Below are positions 16,247 through 25,200 of a stretch of DNA of 64,000 nucleotides, piece by piece. The number at the start of each line of letters is the position of its first letter. The stretch's first letter is position 1. The notes beneath the pieces are model-generated. The model was not told the DNA's origin. It did no database searches and worked only from the letters and a program-made list of their open reading frames with translations. The DNA is taken from NCBI GenBank assembly GCA_023416135.1, contig JAEZIF010000355.1:1-64000 (forward strand), read 5' to 3'. This DNA comes from Pseudomonadota bacterium (GTDB lineage: Bacteria > Pseudomonadota > Alphaproteobacteria > Reyranellales > Reyranellaceae). The translations under genes were made by a program, and so were the position numbers.

Positions 16247-17233
16247 ATGCCTCGTCGCCCCCTCATCGCCGTCGGCCTGCTCGTCGTCATCGTCGTTGGC
16301 GCCTTCGCCGCCGTCATAGCCTTCGACTCACCGAAGGCGCCGCCGGTGCTGGCGGCCGGCAACTCGATCCCCGGCATCGCCCAGTGGAACTTCGCCGAGC
16401 TGCCGAAGGCACAGACACTGAAGGCGCGAGACGGCGCTCCCCTCAACTACCGTCTCTATCCCGGTCGTCCCGATCGGGCCGTCGTCCTGGTGCACGGCTC
16501 GAGCGGCACGGACGTCTCGATGCTGAAGCTCGCCCAGGCACTGCAGGCGGCAGGTGCCAGCGTCTATGCCATCGATCTGCGCGGCCATGGCGGCAGCGGC
16601 ACGGCCAACGGCGACGTCTCCTATCTCGGCCAGCTCGACGACGACCTTGCCGACTTCGTCAAAGGCCTTGGCTTGGACAAACCCGGCGTGCATCGCACGC
16701 TGATGGGCTTCTCTTCCGGCGGCGGCTTCACGTTGCGCATCGCCGGCGGTCGCGAGGCCCGGCTGTTCGACGGTTATCTCGCGATCTCGCCCTATATCGG
16801 CCAAGACTCGCCCACCAACAAGCCGAACGCGGGCGGCTGGGCGGGCGTAGCAGTGCCACGCCTTATCGCCCTGTCGCTGCTCGCGCGCGCCGGGCTGGCG
16901 TGGTTCCAGGACCTGCCGGTGATCCACTTTGCCACCGACGCCAAGCCAAGCAACACCCGCACGCCGGTCTACACCTTCCGGCTCGCAGCGAGCCTTCAGC
17001 TTGGTCAGGACTGGCGCGCCGTGCTGGCGCATATCGCAGCGCCCACGACCGTCGTCATCGGTGCCGACGACGAGTTGTTCAACGCCGACCAGTTCGAGCC
17101 GATGCTGAAAACGGTCAATCCCCGTATCAACCTCACCATCGTGCCGAACGAAACCCATCTCGGCATGATCGCCGATGCCGCAGCCGTCGATGCAGTCGCG
17201 GCTGCCTGGCGACGCCTGACCACCGCTCCGTGA
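16247..17233 (+). CDS. Membrane-anchored alpha/beta hydrolase
   Basis: A 328-residue protein with an N-terminal signal anchor (MPRRPLIAVGLLVVIVVGAF) and a periplasmic serine hydrolase domain. The oxyanion segment is VVLVHGSSGTD, the strand YAIDLRGHGGSG is typical of lysophospholipase-like hydrolases, the nucleophile elbow is GFSSGGG, and the acid and His lie in GADDELFN and NETHLGMI. The ATG at 16247 is preferred to the one 36 bases upstream because it starts right at the signal anchor; neither has a clear ribosome site. Substrate unknown. It is followed 43 bases later by the quinone reductase-like gene on the same strand. Confidence 0.87.
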   Translation: MPRRPLIAVGLLVVIVVGAFAAVIAFDSPKAPPVLAAGNSIPGIAQWNFAELPKAQTLKARDGAPLNYRLYPGRPDRAVVLVHGSSGTDVSMLKLAQALQAAGASVYAIDLRGHGGSGTANGDVSYLGQLDDDLADFVKGLGLDKPGVHRTLMGFSSGGGFTLRIAGGREARLFDGYLAISPYIGQDSPTNKPNAGGWAGVAVPRLIALSLLARAGLAWFQDLPVIHFATDAKPSNTRTPVYTFRLAASLQLGQDWRAVLAHIAAPTTVVIGADDELFNADQFEPMLKTVNPRINLTIVPNETHLGMIADAAAVDAVAAAWRRLTTAP

Positions 17234-17276
17234 TCTGAATCAAGGCGCGTTGCTGGCTTCATGGCGATATCGCGCC

Positions 17277-17861
17277 ATGAAACGCAACGTGCTGATCCTG
17301 AACGGTCATCCCGACCCGGGAAACCGGGGCCTGTGCCATGCCCTGGCCGAAGCCTACGACGACGGCGCGCGAGCGGCGGGCCACGACGTGCGGCGGCTCG
17401 ATGTGGCTGGCCTGGACTTCACTTTGCTGCGCTCGCAGGTGGACTTCGAAAAGGGTTCTCCCCCGCCAGCCATCGCCCAGGCCCAGGAACATCTGCGATG
17501 GGCGCAGCACCTCGTGGTAATCTTCCCGCTCTGGCTGGGCGACATGCCCGCGTTGCTGAAGGCCTTCTTCGAACAGGCGCTGAGGCCGGGCTTCGCTTAC
17601 AGCTACCGGCCAAGCGGCTTTCCCGTCATGCATCTCAGGAACCGCTCGGCGCGCATTATCGTGACCATGGGCATGCCAGCGCTGATCTATCGTTGGTACT
17701 TCCGCGCTCACGGCCTGAAGAACCTCCAGCGCAATATCCTGGGCTTCGTCGGTTTTTCACCTGTGCGCGCCACCGTGATCGGCAGTGTCGCCACGCGCGG
17801 CCAGGAGTCCATTCGCCGGGTGCTCGATGACGTCCGAGGCCTCGGCCGGGCGGCCTCCTGA
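17277..17861 (+). CDS. NAD(P)H-dependent FMN/FAD oxidoreductase (flavodoxin-like fold)
   Basis: A 194-residue flavodoxin-2 family protein (NQO/MdaB/azoreductase type). Features are the first strand NVLILNGHPDPGNRGLCHAL, the FPLWLGDMPALLKAFFEQ segment that binds the flavin isoalloxazine ring and forms the dimer contact, and IIVTMGMPALIYRWYF. It reduces quinones or other acceptors with NAD(P)H. The start ATG at 17277 begins the conserved beta strand; a longer start adds nine unsupported residues. The short end suggests a two-electron quinone reductase without extra domains. Confidence 0.87.
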   Translation: MKRNVLILNGHPDPGNRGLCHALAEAYDDGARAAGHDVRRLDVAGLDFTLLRSQVDFEKGSPPPAIAQAQEHLRWAQHLVVIFPLWLGDMPALLKAFFEQALRPGFAYSYRPSGFPVMHLRNRSARIIVTMGMPALIYRWYFRAHGLKNLQRNILGFVGFSPVRATVIGSVATRGQESIRRVLDDVRGLGRAAS

Positions 17862-17879
17862 CGCGCGGCGTTGCCGCAC

Positions 17880-18209
17880 TCAGCGGTCCCCAAGGTCCTT
17901 CAGAGCTACGGCGATCGACTGACGCGTCGTGGTCGGCTGCTGACCGATCGCCAGGCCGAGCTGATGGAGCTGGCGACGCAGCGTGTGCACCTGGTCGAGC
18001 AGGTCGACCACGGTCTCGACTGCCTCGTCGTCGAAGCCCATCTGGTCCGTCAGGTCGGCGAGAAGCTGGGCGCGCGCGACGTCGACCGGCTCAAAGACCC
18101 AGTCCTGGCCCCGGGCCGCAGGACGGAGCAGGCCTCGCGCCACCCAACGCTCGACGTGGACGGTCGTGATGTTGCCATGCGCACGCAGCAGTTCCTCGAG
18201 CGTGGTCAT
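17880..18209 (-). CDS. cbpM: CbpM-type chaperone modulator
   Basis: A 109-residue protein: MTTLEELLRAHGNITTVHVE, then WVARGLLRP and a helical region with paired DLLDQVHTLRRQLHQL. The first half resembles a MerR-like winged helix, as in CbpM, the small protein that binds and inhibits the J-domain of CbpA. It overlaps the stop of the adjacent DnaJ-like gene by four bases (ATGA), the canonical cbpA-cbpM arrangement. The start is fixed by that overlap; the longer frame would lie inside cbpA. It would modulate DnaK co-chaperone activity in the cytosol. Confidence 0.88.
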   Translation of the reverse strand: MTTLEELLRAHGNITTVHVERWVARGLLRPAARGQDWVFEPVDVARAQLLADLTDQMGFDDEAVETVVDLLDQVHTLRRQLHQLGLAIGQQPTTTRQSIAVALKDLGDR

Positions 18210-19165
18210 GTGAACTGCTCCATCGATTTGCGCGGGTCGTAGCCGCGGCCCGCCTCCCATTTCTCCAGGAACTCCTTCAGAGTGTCGTCCGGCTTGTCGG
18301 GCATCACGATCTTGAGCTTGACGTACTGATCGCCGCGCTGGCCCGACTTGCGGTCGAGCAGGCCGCGGCCCTTCAGCCTCAGCGACGTGCCGGTGTTGGA
18401 ACCGGCCGGCACGTTCAGCATGACCGGCCCGCCCACCGTCGGCACGCGGATGCGACCGCCCAGCACCGCCTCGGTCGGCGTCACCGGAAGCTCGACATGG
18501 ATGTCGTTGTCGCGCGGCTCGAAGAAGGCGTGCGGATCGACATGGATCTCGACATAGGCGTCGCCCGGCGGACCGCCCTTGGCGCCGGGCATGCCCTGCC
18601 CTTTCAGCCTGAGCGTCTGGCCGTCGCTCGTGCCCTCCGGGATGTCGATGTCGAGCGTCTTGCCATCCGGCAGGTTGACGCGCTGCTTGCCGCCGCGTGC
18701 GCCGACCAGGAACGGCACGCGCAGGCTGTAGGTCACAGGCATGCCGCCCATGTCGAAACCCTCGCCACCGCCGGAGCGGAATGAGAAGCCACCGGCGCCG
18801 GCACGGCCGCCTCGCGCGCGGCCGAACATTTCGGAGAAGATGTCGCCCATGTCGACAAAGGCCTCCTCGCCGCCTGACCGTTCGTACTTGGCGCCGCCGA
18901 AGCCGCCGGCATGGTCGCGGTAGAAGCCGCGTGGCGGCACTTCCTGTCCGGTAGCGTCGATCTCGCCGGCGTCGAAGCGGCGACGCTTCTCGGAATCTGA
19001 CAGGATGTCGTTGGCCTGCGAGATCTCCTTGAACTTGGCCTCGGCCGCCTTGTCGCCGGGATTGAGGTCTGGATGGTGCTTCTTGGCGAGCTTGCGGAAC
19101 GCCTTGCGGATATCATCGTCCGAGGCGGTCCTCGGGACACCAAGGACGGAATAGGGATCAGCCAT
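18206..19165 (-). CDS. cbpA: CbpA-like DnaJ co-chaperone (J domain, no zinc finger)
   Basis: A 319-residue DnaJ family protein. The J domain occupies residues 1-70 with the HPD motif in KKHHPDLN. A Gly/Phe-rich linker follows (about 75-140, including GRARGGRAGAGGFSFRSGGG), then the two C-terminal substrate-binding subdomains with PGSSDGQ-like GTSDGQTLRLKGQGMPG and VPAGSNTGTSLRLKGRG. The Cys-rich zinc finger of DnaJ is absent, which is what defines CbpA/DjlA-type class B co-chaperones. It is coupled to the CbpM gene downstream by a four-base overlap. It stimulates DnaK ATPase and binds unfolded or curved-DNA-associated substrates. Confidence 0.93.
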   Translation of the reverse strand: MADPYSVLGVPRTASDDDIRKAFRKLAKKHHPDLNPGDKAAEAKFKEISQANDILSDSEKRRRFDAGEIDATGQEVPPRGFYRDHAGGFGGAKYERSGGEEAFVDMGDIFSEMFGRARGGRAGAGGFSFRSGGGEGFDMGGMPVTYSLRVPFLVGARGGKQRVNLPDGKTLDIDIPEGTSDGQTLRLKGQGMPGAKGGPPGDAYVEIHVDPHAFFEPRDNDIHVELPVTPTEAVLGGRIRVPTVGGPVMLNVPAGSNTGTSLRLKGRGLLDRKSGQRGDQYVKLKIVMPDKPDDTLKEFLEKWEAGRGYDPRKSMEQFT

Positions 19166-19188
19166 AACCTGCTAAATGTGAGGTTTGT

Positions 19189-20109
19189 TCAGGCGGTTGC
19201 AAGTCCCTGCCGGCCAACCGCATCGACGAAAAGCCGGTACTTCACGCTGTCGACCGAAAGCTCGCGGCCCCAGCTCACCAGATCGCTCCATGGATCCTTG
19301 AGCTTGCCGAGGCCCGAGACCACGGCCACCACGGTGCCGACGTCAATGCGGCCGCTCGCGGCAAACCAGCCGCCGACGCCGAGAGCAGCCGCCACAGCAA
19401 AGGCGTACATCAGGTTCATGCCGAGGTTCATGCCGTACTTCAGCTTGTAGATGCCCATGTTGAGGCCGAACACGCGCTCGATGCGCCGATCGTCGGGCGT
19501 GCCGCTCTCGACGATGTCGCCGCTGACCCGGCGCAGCGTCTTGATGCGATCCTCGGCACGGCGGTTGATCGCCTGCTGCATGGGCGGCACGAACAGCGCC
19601 TGCGGCAACAGGTAGCCCAGGCTCAGCAGCAGCGTCCAGGGCTCGAGCCAGGCCATGTAGCCGATCACGCTCAGGAGGATACCGGTCTGCAGGAGCGGCT
19701 CGGAGATCGCCATGCCGACAAACCCGCCGATCGGCTCGGCCTCGGCCACCGCCATCGCCGCGCGCGTGCCGGTCGCATCACGCCCGCAGTGCTCCCTCGT
19801 TTCCACATCCTCCAGGGTCTTGCGAAGCGTGCGGACGGCGTCCTCGCTCACCCAGCCGCGGTAGACATTCAGTACCATCTTCAGGGCCTGCTCGAGCAGG
19901 GCGACGCCGGCATAGACCATGGCAAGCCAGAAGATGGTCTCGGTGGCGCCGCTCTTGATGGCGTCGTTGACGACCCGGCGCTGCAGTTCGAGGGGAACGC
20001 TGCTGAGCCCGAACACCGCTACCGACAGCACGGCGAGCGCGATCTGATGGCGACCCGAGCTGCGGACCACGTACCCCATGATCGTCCGTGGCAACGCGCT
20101 GCTCTTCAT
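19189..20109 (-). CDS. Orphan ABC transporter transmembrane domain protein
   Basis: About 306 residues (328 if the in-frame start at 20175 is used). It reads as a six-helix ABC exporter membrane domain: IMGYVVRSSGRHQIALAVLS, LPQALFVPPMQQAINRRAED and the coupling-helix-like region near EAEPIGGFVGMAISEPLLQ. It ends without any nucleotide-binding domain (no Walker A, no LSGGQ). No ATPase gene is adjacent. It is divergent from the NRPS-PKS operon across a 150-base gap, so it may be linked to export of the product by borrowing an ATPase, or may have lost its NBD. Neither start has a good ribosome site; 20109 lies right before the first helix. Confidence 0.72.
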   Translation of the reverse strand: MKSSALPRTIMGYVVRSSGRHQIALAVLSVAVFGLSSVPLELQRRVVNDAIKSGATETIFWLAMVYAGVALLEQALKMVLNVYRGWVSEDAVRTLRKTLEDVETREHCGRDATGTRAAMAVAEAEPIGGFVGMAISEPLLQTGILLSVIGYMAWLEPWTLLLSLGYLLPQALFVPPMQQAINRRAEDRIKTLRRVSGDIVESGTPDDRRIERVFGLNMGIYKLKYGMNLGMNLMYAFAVAAALGVGGWFAASGRIDVGTVVAVVSGLGKLKDPWSDLVSWGRELSVDSVKYRLFVDAVGRQGLATA

Positions 20110-20321
20110 ATAGCGGCCAACGCCAGCCGTTCGCGGGCGTTCCCGCACGACCGTGCCAGGCTTACGCAAGAACATGGGAAAGTGGCGCCGGAACCGCCTG
20201 ACTACATTGATTTTCGAGCCAGAATTGCTAAGCGTTGCGCTGGGAAATTGGGGTGGACGGAAAAGCTCTCCAGAACTTGGTTCCGGGGTGACTTCAAGCG
20301 TCTTGGTTCGAACGCGTCATC

Positions 20322-22226
20322 ATGGTCAGATCAACGCTTGGGTTACCGCCTGGAGCAGCAATCCTCGCGTCCGTCGAGCAGGGCGCCCTTGATTTCGCGA
20401 CCTCCGGCGAGGCGATAACCGCCCGCTTTGCCGTTGCGGTGCGCGCGGCAGGACCGGCCGTGGCCGCCGTCGAGGGCAGAACCAGCCTGACCTACGAGGA
20501 GCTCGATCGCCGCTCCAACCGGCTCGCCCGCTTCCTGCTGCGGCGCGGCGCGGGGCCGGGCAGCCTGATCGGCCTCCACGCCGGCCGCTCGCTGGCGTCG
20601 CTGATCGCCATCGTGGCGACGGTGAAGTTGCGTGGCGGTTATGTCCCTCTCGATCCGGCAAGTCCCGAGAGCTACCTCGCTTCCATCGTGCAGGACTGCC
20701 GGGCCGACCTGATCCTTTCGGCGAACCGCGACGCCGGCACGCTCTCGGCCCCCACGCTCAACCTCTCCGATGCGATCGACCTCAGCCGTGATGAGTGCGA
20801 CATCGCCCTCGATGAGAGCGCGCATCCCGATGACATCGCCTACGTGATGTACACGTCGGGCTCGACCGGCCGTCCAAAAGGAGTTCGCGTTCCACATCGC
20901 GCCATCGTGCGCCTGGTCACCGGTCAAGACTACGCCCATTTCGGCGCCGACGAGGTCTTCCTCCACAACGCGCCGCTGTCGTTCGACGCCAGCACGTTCG
21001 AGATCTGGGGAACCCTGCTGCACGGCGCCCGGGCGGTTCTCGTCACCGACGACCGCCCTTCCCTCGAGTTCATCGCCGACACGATCCGGTGCGAAGGCGT
21101 GACGACGGCGTGGTTCACTGCCGGCCTCTTCCGGGCGCTGGTCGACCAGGAGCTCGAGGCCTTGTCGGGGCTTCGTCAGCTTCTCGCCGGCGGCGATGTC
21201 CTGTCGCCCAGTCACGTCATGCGCGCCGTCGCGGCCCTGCCGCGATGCCAGCTGATCAACGGCTACGGGCCGACGGAGAACACGACATTCACGTGCTGCT
21301 ATCGCGTTCCGCGCCAAGGCTGGAATGGCGGGCCGGTGCCGATCGGTGTGCCGATCGAGGGCACCTACGTGCGTCTGCTCGACGAGGACATGCGGCCGGT
21401 GCGCGACGGCGAGACCGGCATGCTCTATGCTGGGGGACTCGGGCTCGCGGTCGACTACGTCGGCGATCCGATGCGCTCGGCCGAGCAATTCGTGCCCGAT
21501 CCGCAGTGTCCGGGCAGAAAGCTGTACCGCACCGGCGATCTCGTGCGTCGCCGACCGGACGGCAACCTCGACTTCGTCGGCCGCCACGACCGGCAGGTAA
21601 AGGTTGACGGCAAGCGGGTCGAGCTCGGCGAGATCGAAGAGGCGATCCGGCGCTGCGCCGGCATCAGCGACGCCGTGGTGACGGCGACGAGGGGCGACGC
21701 CGGCACCGTGTTCCTGACAGCCCACGTCAAACCCGCCACTGCCGGGCAAGGGCCGGCGGCCGTTGCCGCCGTGAACGCGCAGGCGATGCAGACCCTGCCG
21801 CCCTACATGCGGCCGTCGCGAATCGTGGCGCACGACGAATTTCCCCTCACCGCCAACGGCAAGATCGACCAGCACCTGCTGGCGGCGCGTGCCGCGGTCG
21901 AGCGGTCGCCGGTCGTGCCCGCGACCAGCGAGACCGAACGGACGCTGAGCAGGATCTTCGCCCGCGTGCTCGGTGTGCACAGCATCGATATCGCCACCAA
22001 TTTTTTCGAGCTCGGCGCGACCTCGCTGAAGCTCATGGAGGCGCACGCCTCGATCGCCCGGACTTGGCCGGAGGTCGAAGTGCTCGCGCTGTTCCGCCAT
22101 CCCACGATCCGCGACCTGGCACGCGCCCTCGACGGCGGCCTCGGATCGATCGCCAATGAAGCCCAGCGTCGGGCGCGAGGGCAAGCGGCTGCCCTGCAGC
22201 GCCTGCACAAGGCCAGGCCGCGATGA
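20322..22226 (+). CDS. NRPS loading module: adenylation-peptidyl carrier (A-PCP)
   Basis: A 634-residue stand-alone module. The A domain spans about 25-530: A3 YVMYTSGSTGRPKG at 174-187, A4 FDASTFEIWG from 221, A5 NGYGPTEN from 313, A7 YRTGDLVRRRPDG and A10 PLTANGKID. The PCP has FFELGATSLK with Ser568 for phosphopantetheine. By eye against GrsA-Phe, the ten specificity residues read D-A-F-W-L-G-G-T-F-K, close to known valine codes (DAFWIGGTFK). There is no C domain, so it starts the chain. Its stop overlaps the next gene's ATG by four bases. The region upstream (20176-20321) shows no obvious promoter match and no strong ribosome site. Confidence 0.92.
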   Translation: MVRSTLGLPPGAAILASVEQGALDFATSGEAITARFAVAVRAAGPAVAAVEGRTSLTYEELDRRSNRLARFLLRRGAGPGSLIGLHAGRSLASLIAIVATVKLRGGYVPLDPASPESYLASIVQDCRADLILSANRDAGTLSAPTLNLSDAIDLSRDECDIALDESAHPDDIAYVMYTSGSTGRPKGVRVPHRAIVRLVTGQDYAHFGADEVFLHNAPLSFDASTFEIWGTLLHGARAVLVTDDRPSLEFIADTIRCEGVTTAWFTAGLFRALVDQELEALSGLRQLLAGGDVLSPSHVMRAVAALPRCQLINGYGPTENTTFTCCYRVPRQGWNGGPVPIGVPIEGTYVRLLDEDMRPVRDGETGMLYAGGLGLAVDYVGDPMRSAEQFVPDPQCPGRKLYRTGDLVRRRPDGNLDFVGRHDRQVKVDGKRVELGEIEEAIRRCAGISDAVVTATRGDAGTVFLTAHVKPATAGQGPAAVAAVNAQAMQTLPPYMRPSRIVAHDEFPLTANGKIDQHLLAARAAVERSPVVPATSETERTLSRIFARVLGVHSIDIATNFFELGATSLKLMEAHASIARTWPEVEVLALFRHPTIRDLARALDGGLGSIANEAQRRARGQAAALQRLHKARPR

Positions 22227-25200
22227 GCCTTCCCGACAATGCCATCGCCATCGTCGGCATGGCCGGGCGGTTTCCGGGTGCCGACGACGTCAGGCAGTTC
22301 TGGGCCAACGCGAGGAGCGGCGCGACGTCGATCACGCGCTTCTCCAACGCCGAGCTCGAGGACGCCTTTCCCGACGAGGTGCGCAACGCTCCCAACTTCG
22401 TTCGTGCCCGTGCCATCCTGCGCGATGTCGACCAGTTCGATGCGGACTTCTTCGGCATCCTGCCGAAGGTCGCCGCCCTGACCGATCCGCAGCACAGGCT
22501 GTTGCTCGAATGCTCGTGGGCGGCGCTCGAAGATGCCGGCTGCGACCCGGCGCGCTTCCCCGGCGCGATCGGCGTGTTCGCAGGCAGCAGCATGCCGACG
22601 TACCTGCTGACCAACGTCCTGGCGGGACAGCTCGATCCGGGCCGGTTCGCCAGCGACTATCAGGTCGGCTCCTACGACGCCCTGCTCGGCGCCCTGCCCG
22701 ACACGCTGGCCACCCGCGTCGCCTACAAGCTCAACCTGCGCGGTCCAGCTATGACCGTGCAGAGCGCCTGCTCGACGTCGCTGCTGGCGATCGCCCAGGC
22801 CTGCCAGAGCCTGCTGCTCGGCCAGTCGGACATGGCGCTGGCGGGTGGCGTCTCGGTCACCTTCCCACAGAAACGCGGCTACCTCCATCAGGAGGGCGGC
22901 ATGGTGTCGGCGGACGGGGCCTGCCGCCCCTTCGACGACGATGCGACCGGCACCGTCTTCGGCGACGGCGTGGCGATCGTCGCGCTGAAGCGCCTCGCCG
23001 ACGCCGTAGCCGAGCGCGACCACATCTATGCCGTCATCCGCGGCACCGCCGTGAACAATGACGGCAGCGGCAAGGTCGGCTTCACCGCGCCCAGCGTGCA
23101 GGGCCAGGCCGAGGTCATCGCGACCGCCCTTGCAGTGGCCGCGGTCGACCCCCGCTCGATCGGCTATGTCGAGTGCCACGGCACGGCAACGCCGCTGGGA
23201 GATCCGATCGAGCTTGCCGGCCTGCAGCAAGGTTTCGGCATGCGCCGGGTCGAGCAGCCCACGTGCGCGATCGGCTCGGCCAAGGCCAATGTCGGTCACC
23301 TCGATGCGGCATCCGGCGCCGTCGGCCTGATCAGGGCGGCGCTCGCGCTGCATCACCGCGAAATCCCGCCGCTGGCCAACTTCCGTCGGCTCAACCGGCA
23401 CATCGATGCTTCCAAGAGCCCGTTCTACTTCCCGACGACCGTCCGGCCGTGGTCGACCGAAGACGGCCCGCGCCGGGCCGGCGTCAGCTCGTTCGGCGTC
23501 GGCGGCACCAACGTGCACGCCGTGCTCGAGGAAGCGCCCCCGATCGAGCGAGCCGGCGCAAGCACACGGCGTCACCACGTGCTGCCGCTCTCCGCCCGCA
23601 ACGATGCCGCGTTGCGCGCAGCGGCGGCCGCGCTTGCCGACGATCTTGCCGGGTGTCCCGATGTCGCCCTCGACGATGTCGCCTTCACTCTCCAGACCGG
23701 TCGACGCGCCTTCGAGCAGCGCACCGCAATCGCCGCCGCCTCCCGCGAGCAGGCGATCGAGGCGCTGCGGTCCTTGCCGGCCACGCTCCGAGCCGCCGAG
23801 GATGCGATTCCCCTGGTGTTCATGTTCCCCGGTCAGGGCGCGCAGTTGCCCGGGATGGCGCGCGATCTCTACGAGTCGCACGCCACTTTCCGCGCGCTGA
23901 TCGACCACGGCATCGAAATCGCCGCTCCCCTCGTCGGCGCAGGTCTGCGTGGTCAGTTGCTCGACCCCGACGCCAGCGGAGGTGACGCCACGAGCCTGGC
24001 ACAACCGGCGCTGTTCATCTTCGAGTACGCCCAAGCGCGCCTCTGGATGGAGTGGGGCCTGCGGCCGACGTCCATGGTCGGGCACAGTGTCGGCGAATTC
24101 GTTGCCGCCTGCCTGGCCGGCGTCTTCTCGTTCGAGGAAGGATGCCGGCTCGTCGCCGCCCGCGGGCGCATCATGCAGGCGATGCCGCCCGGCGCCATGC
24201 TGGCGGTGCGTCTGCCGGAGCACGACCTCGAGGTCGAGCTTGGCGATGGACTCGACCTCGCGGCGGTCAATGCGCCGTCGCTCTGCGTCGCGGCCGGTCC
24301 GGTCCAGGAGATCGAAGCCCTCGAGGCCCGGCTCGCCGGCAAGAACGTGCCGTACCGCCGCCTTGCGGCTTCCCACGCCTTCCATTCCCGCGCTGTCGAG
24401 CCGGCACTGGCAGAGATCGCGGTCAGCGCCAAGACGATCCCCTTGCAGCCGCCCGTCCTTCCGTTCGTCTCCAGCGTTACCGGATGCTGGATCACCGCGA
24501 CGGAGGCCATCGATCCGCAATATTGGGTGCGCCATTGCCGGGCGCCCGTACGCTTCGCCGCCGCTCTCGCCACGGCGGTTCGCGATGGCCGGCCGTATCT
24601 TCTGGAGGTCGGGCCGGGACGCACCCTGTCGTCCCTGGCACCGCAGATCGTCGACCGGACGGCGCTGCGCGGCGTGGCCGCAAGCATGCCGGACGGCGGC
24701 GCCGGTGGCCCGTCCGATGCAGCAGCTGCCTTGTGGAGCGCCGGCCTGCCGCTCGACTGGAATGCGGCGGGCTTTGGCGGTTACCGGATCTCGCTGCCGA
24801 CCTATCCATTCCAGCGCATCCGGCACTGGATCGAGCCGGCGAGCGGGCACGCCGCGTCGGCCGCGCGACCTGTCGCGCCGGCGGCGTCGTCTCCGATGTC
24901 GGCGCCGCCGCGCGCGACCGCGCTGGTCGCCCAGATCGTGGAAATATTCCGCGACCTGTCGGGCGTCACCGACATCGATCCTGACGCCGACTTCATCGCG
25001 CAGGGTTTCGACTCGCTCCTCCTGGGGCAGGCGGCCCACGCCATCGAGAAGAAGTTCCAGACCAGGATATCGTTCAGGCAACTGCTGAAGGAGACGCCCT
25101 CGGCGGCGACGCTGGCCGAATACCTCTGTTCGATTCTGCCGGCACAGGCACCAGCAACGACGACCGCCGCGGAAGCCTCGGCTCTCGCGCCCACGGCACT

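Noticed and set aside
17230..17243. GTGATCTGAATCAA, an FNR-like site between two genes
   Set aside because: The first base mismatches the core and it lies only 34 bases before the next start, too close for a class II activator site; probably chance.
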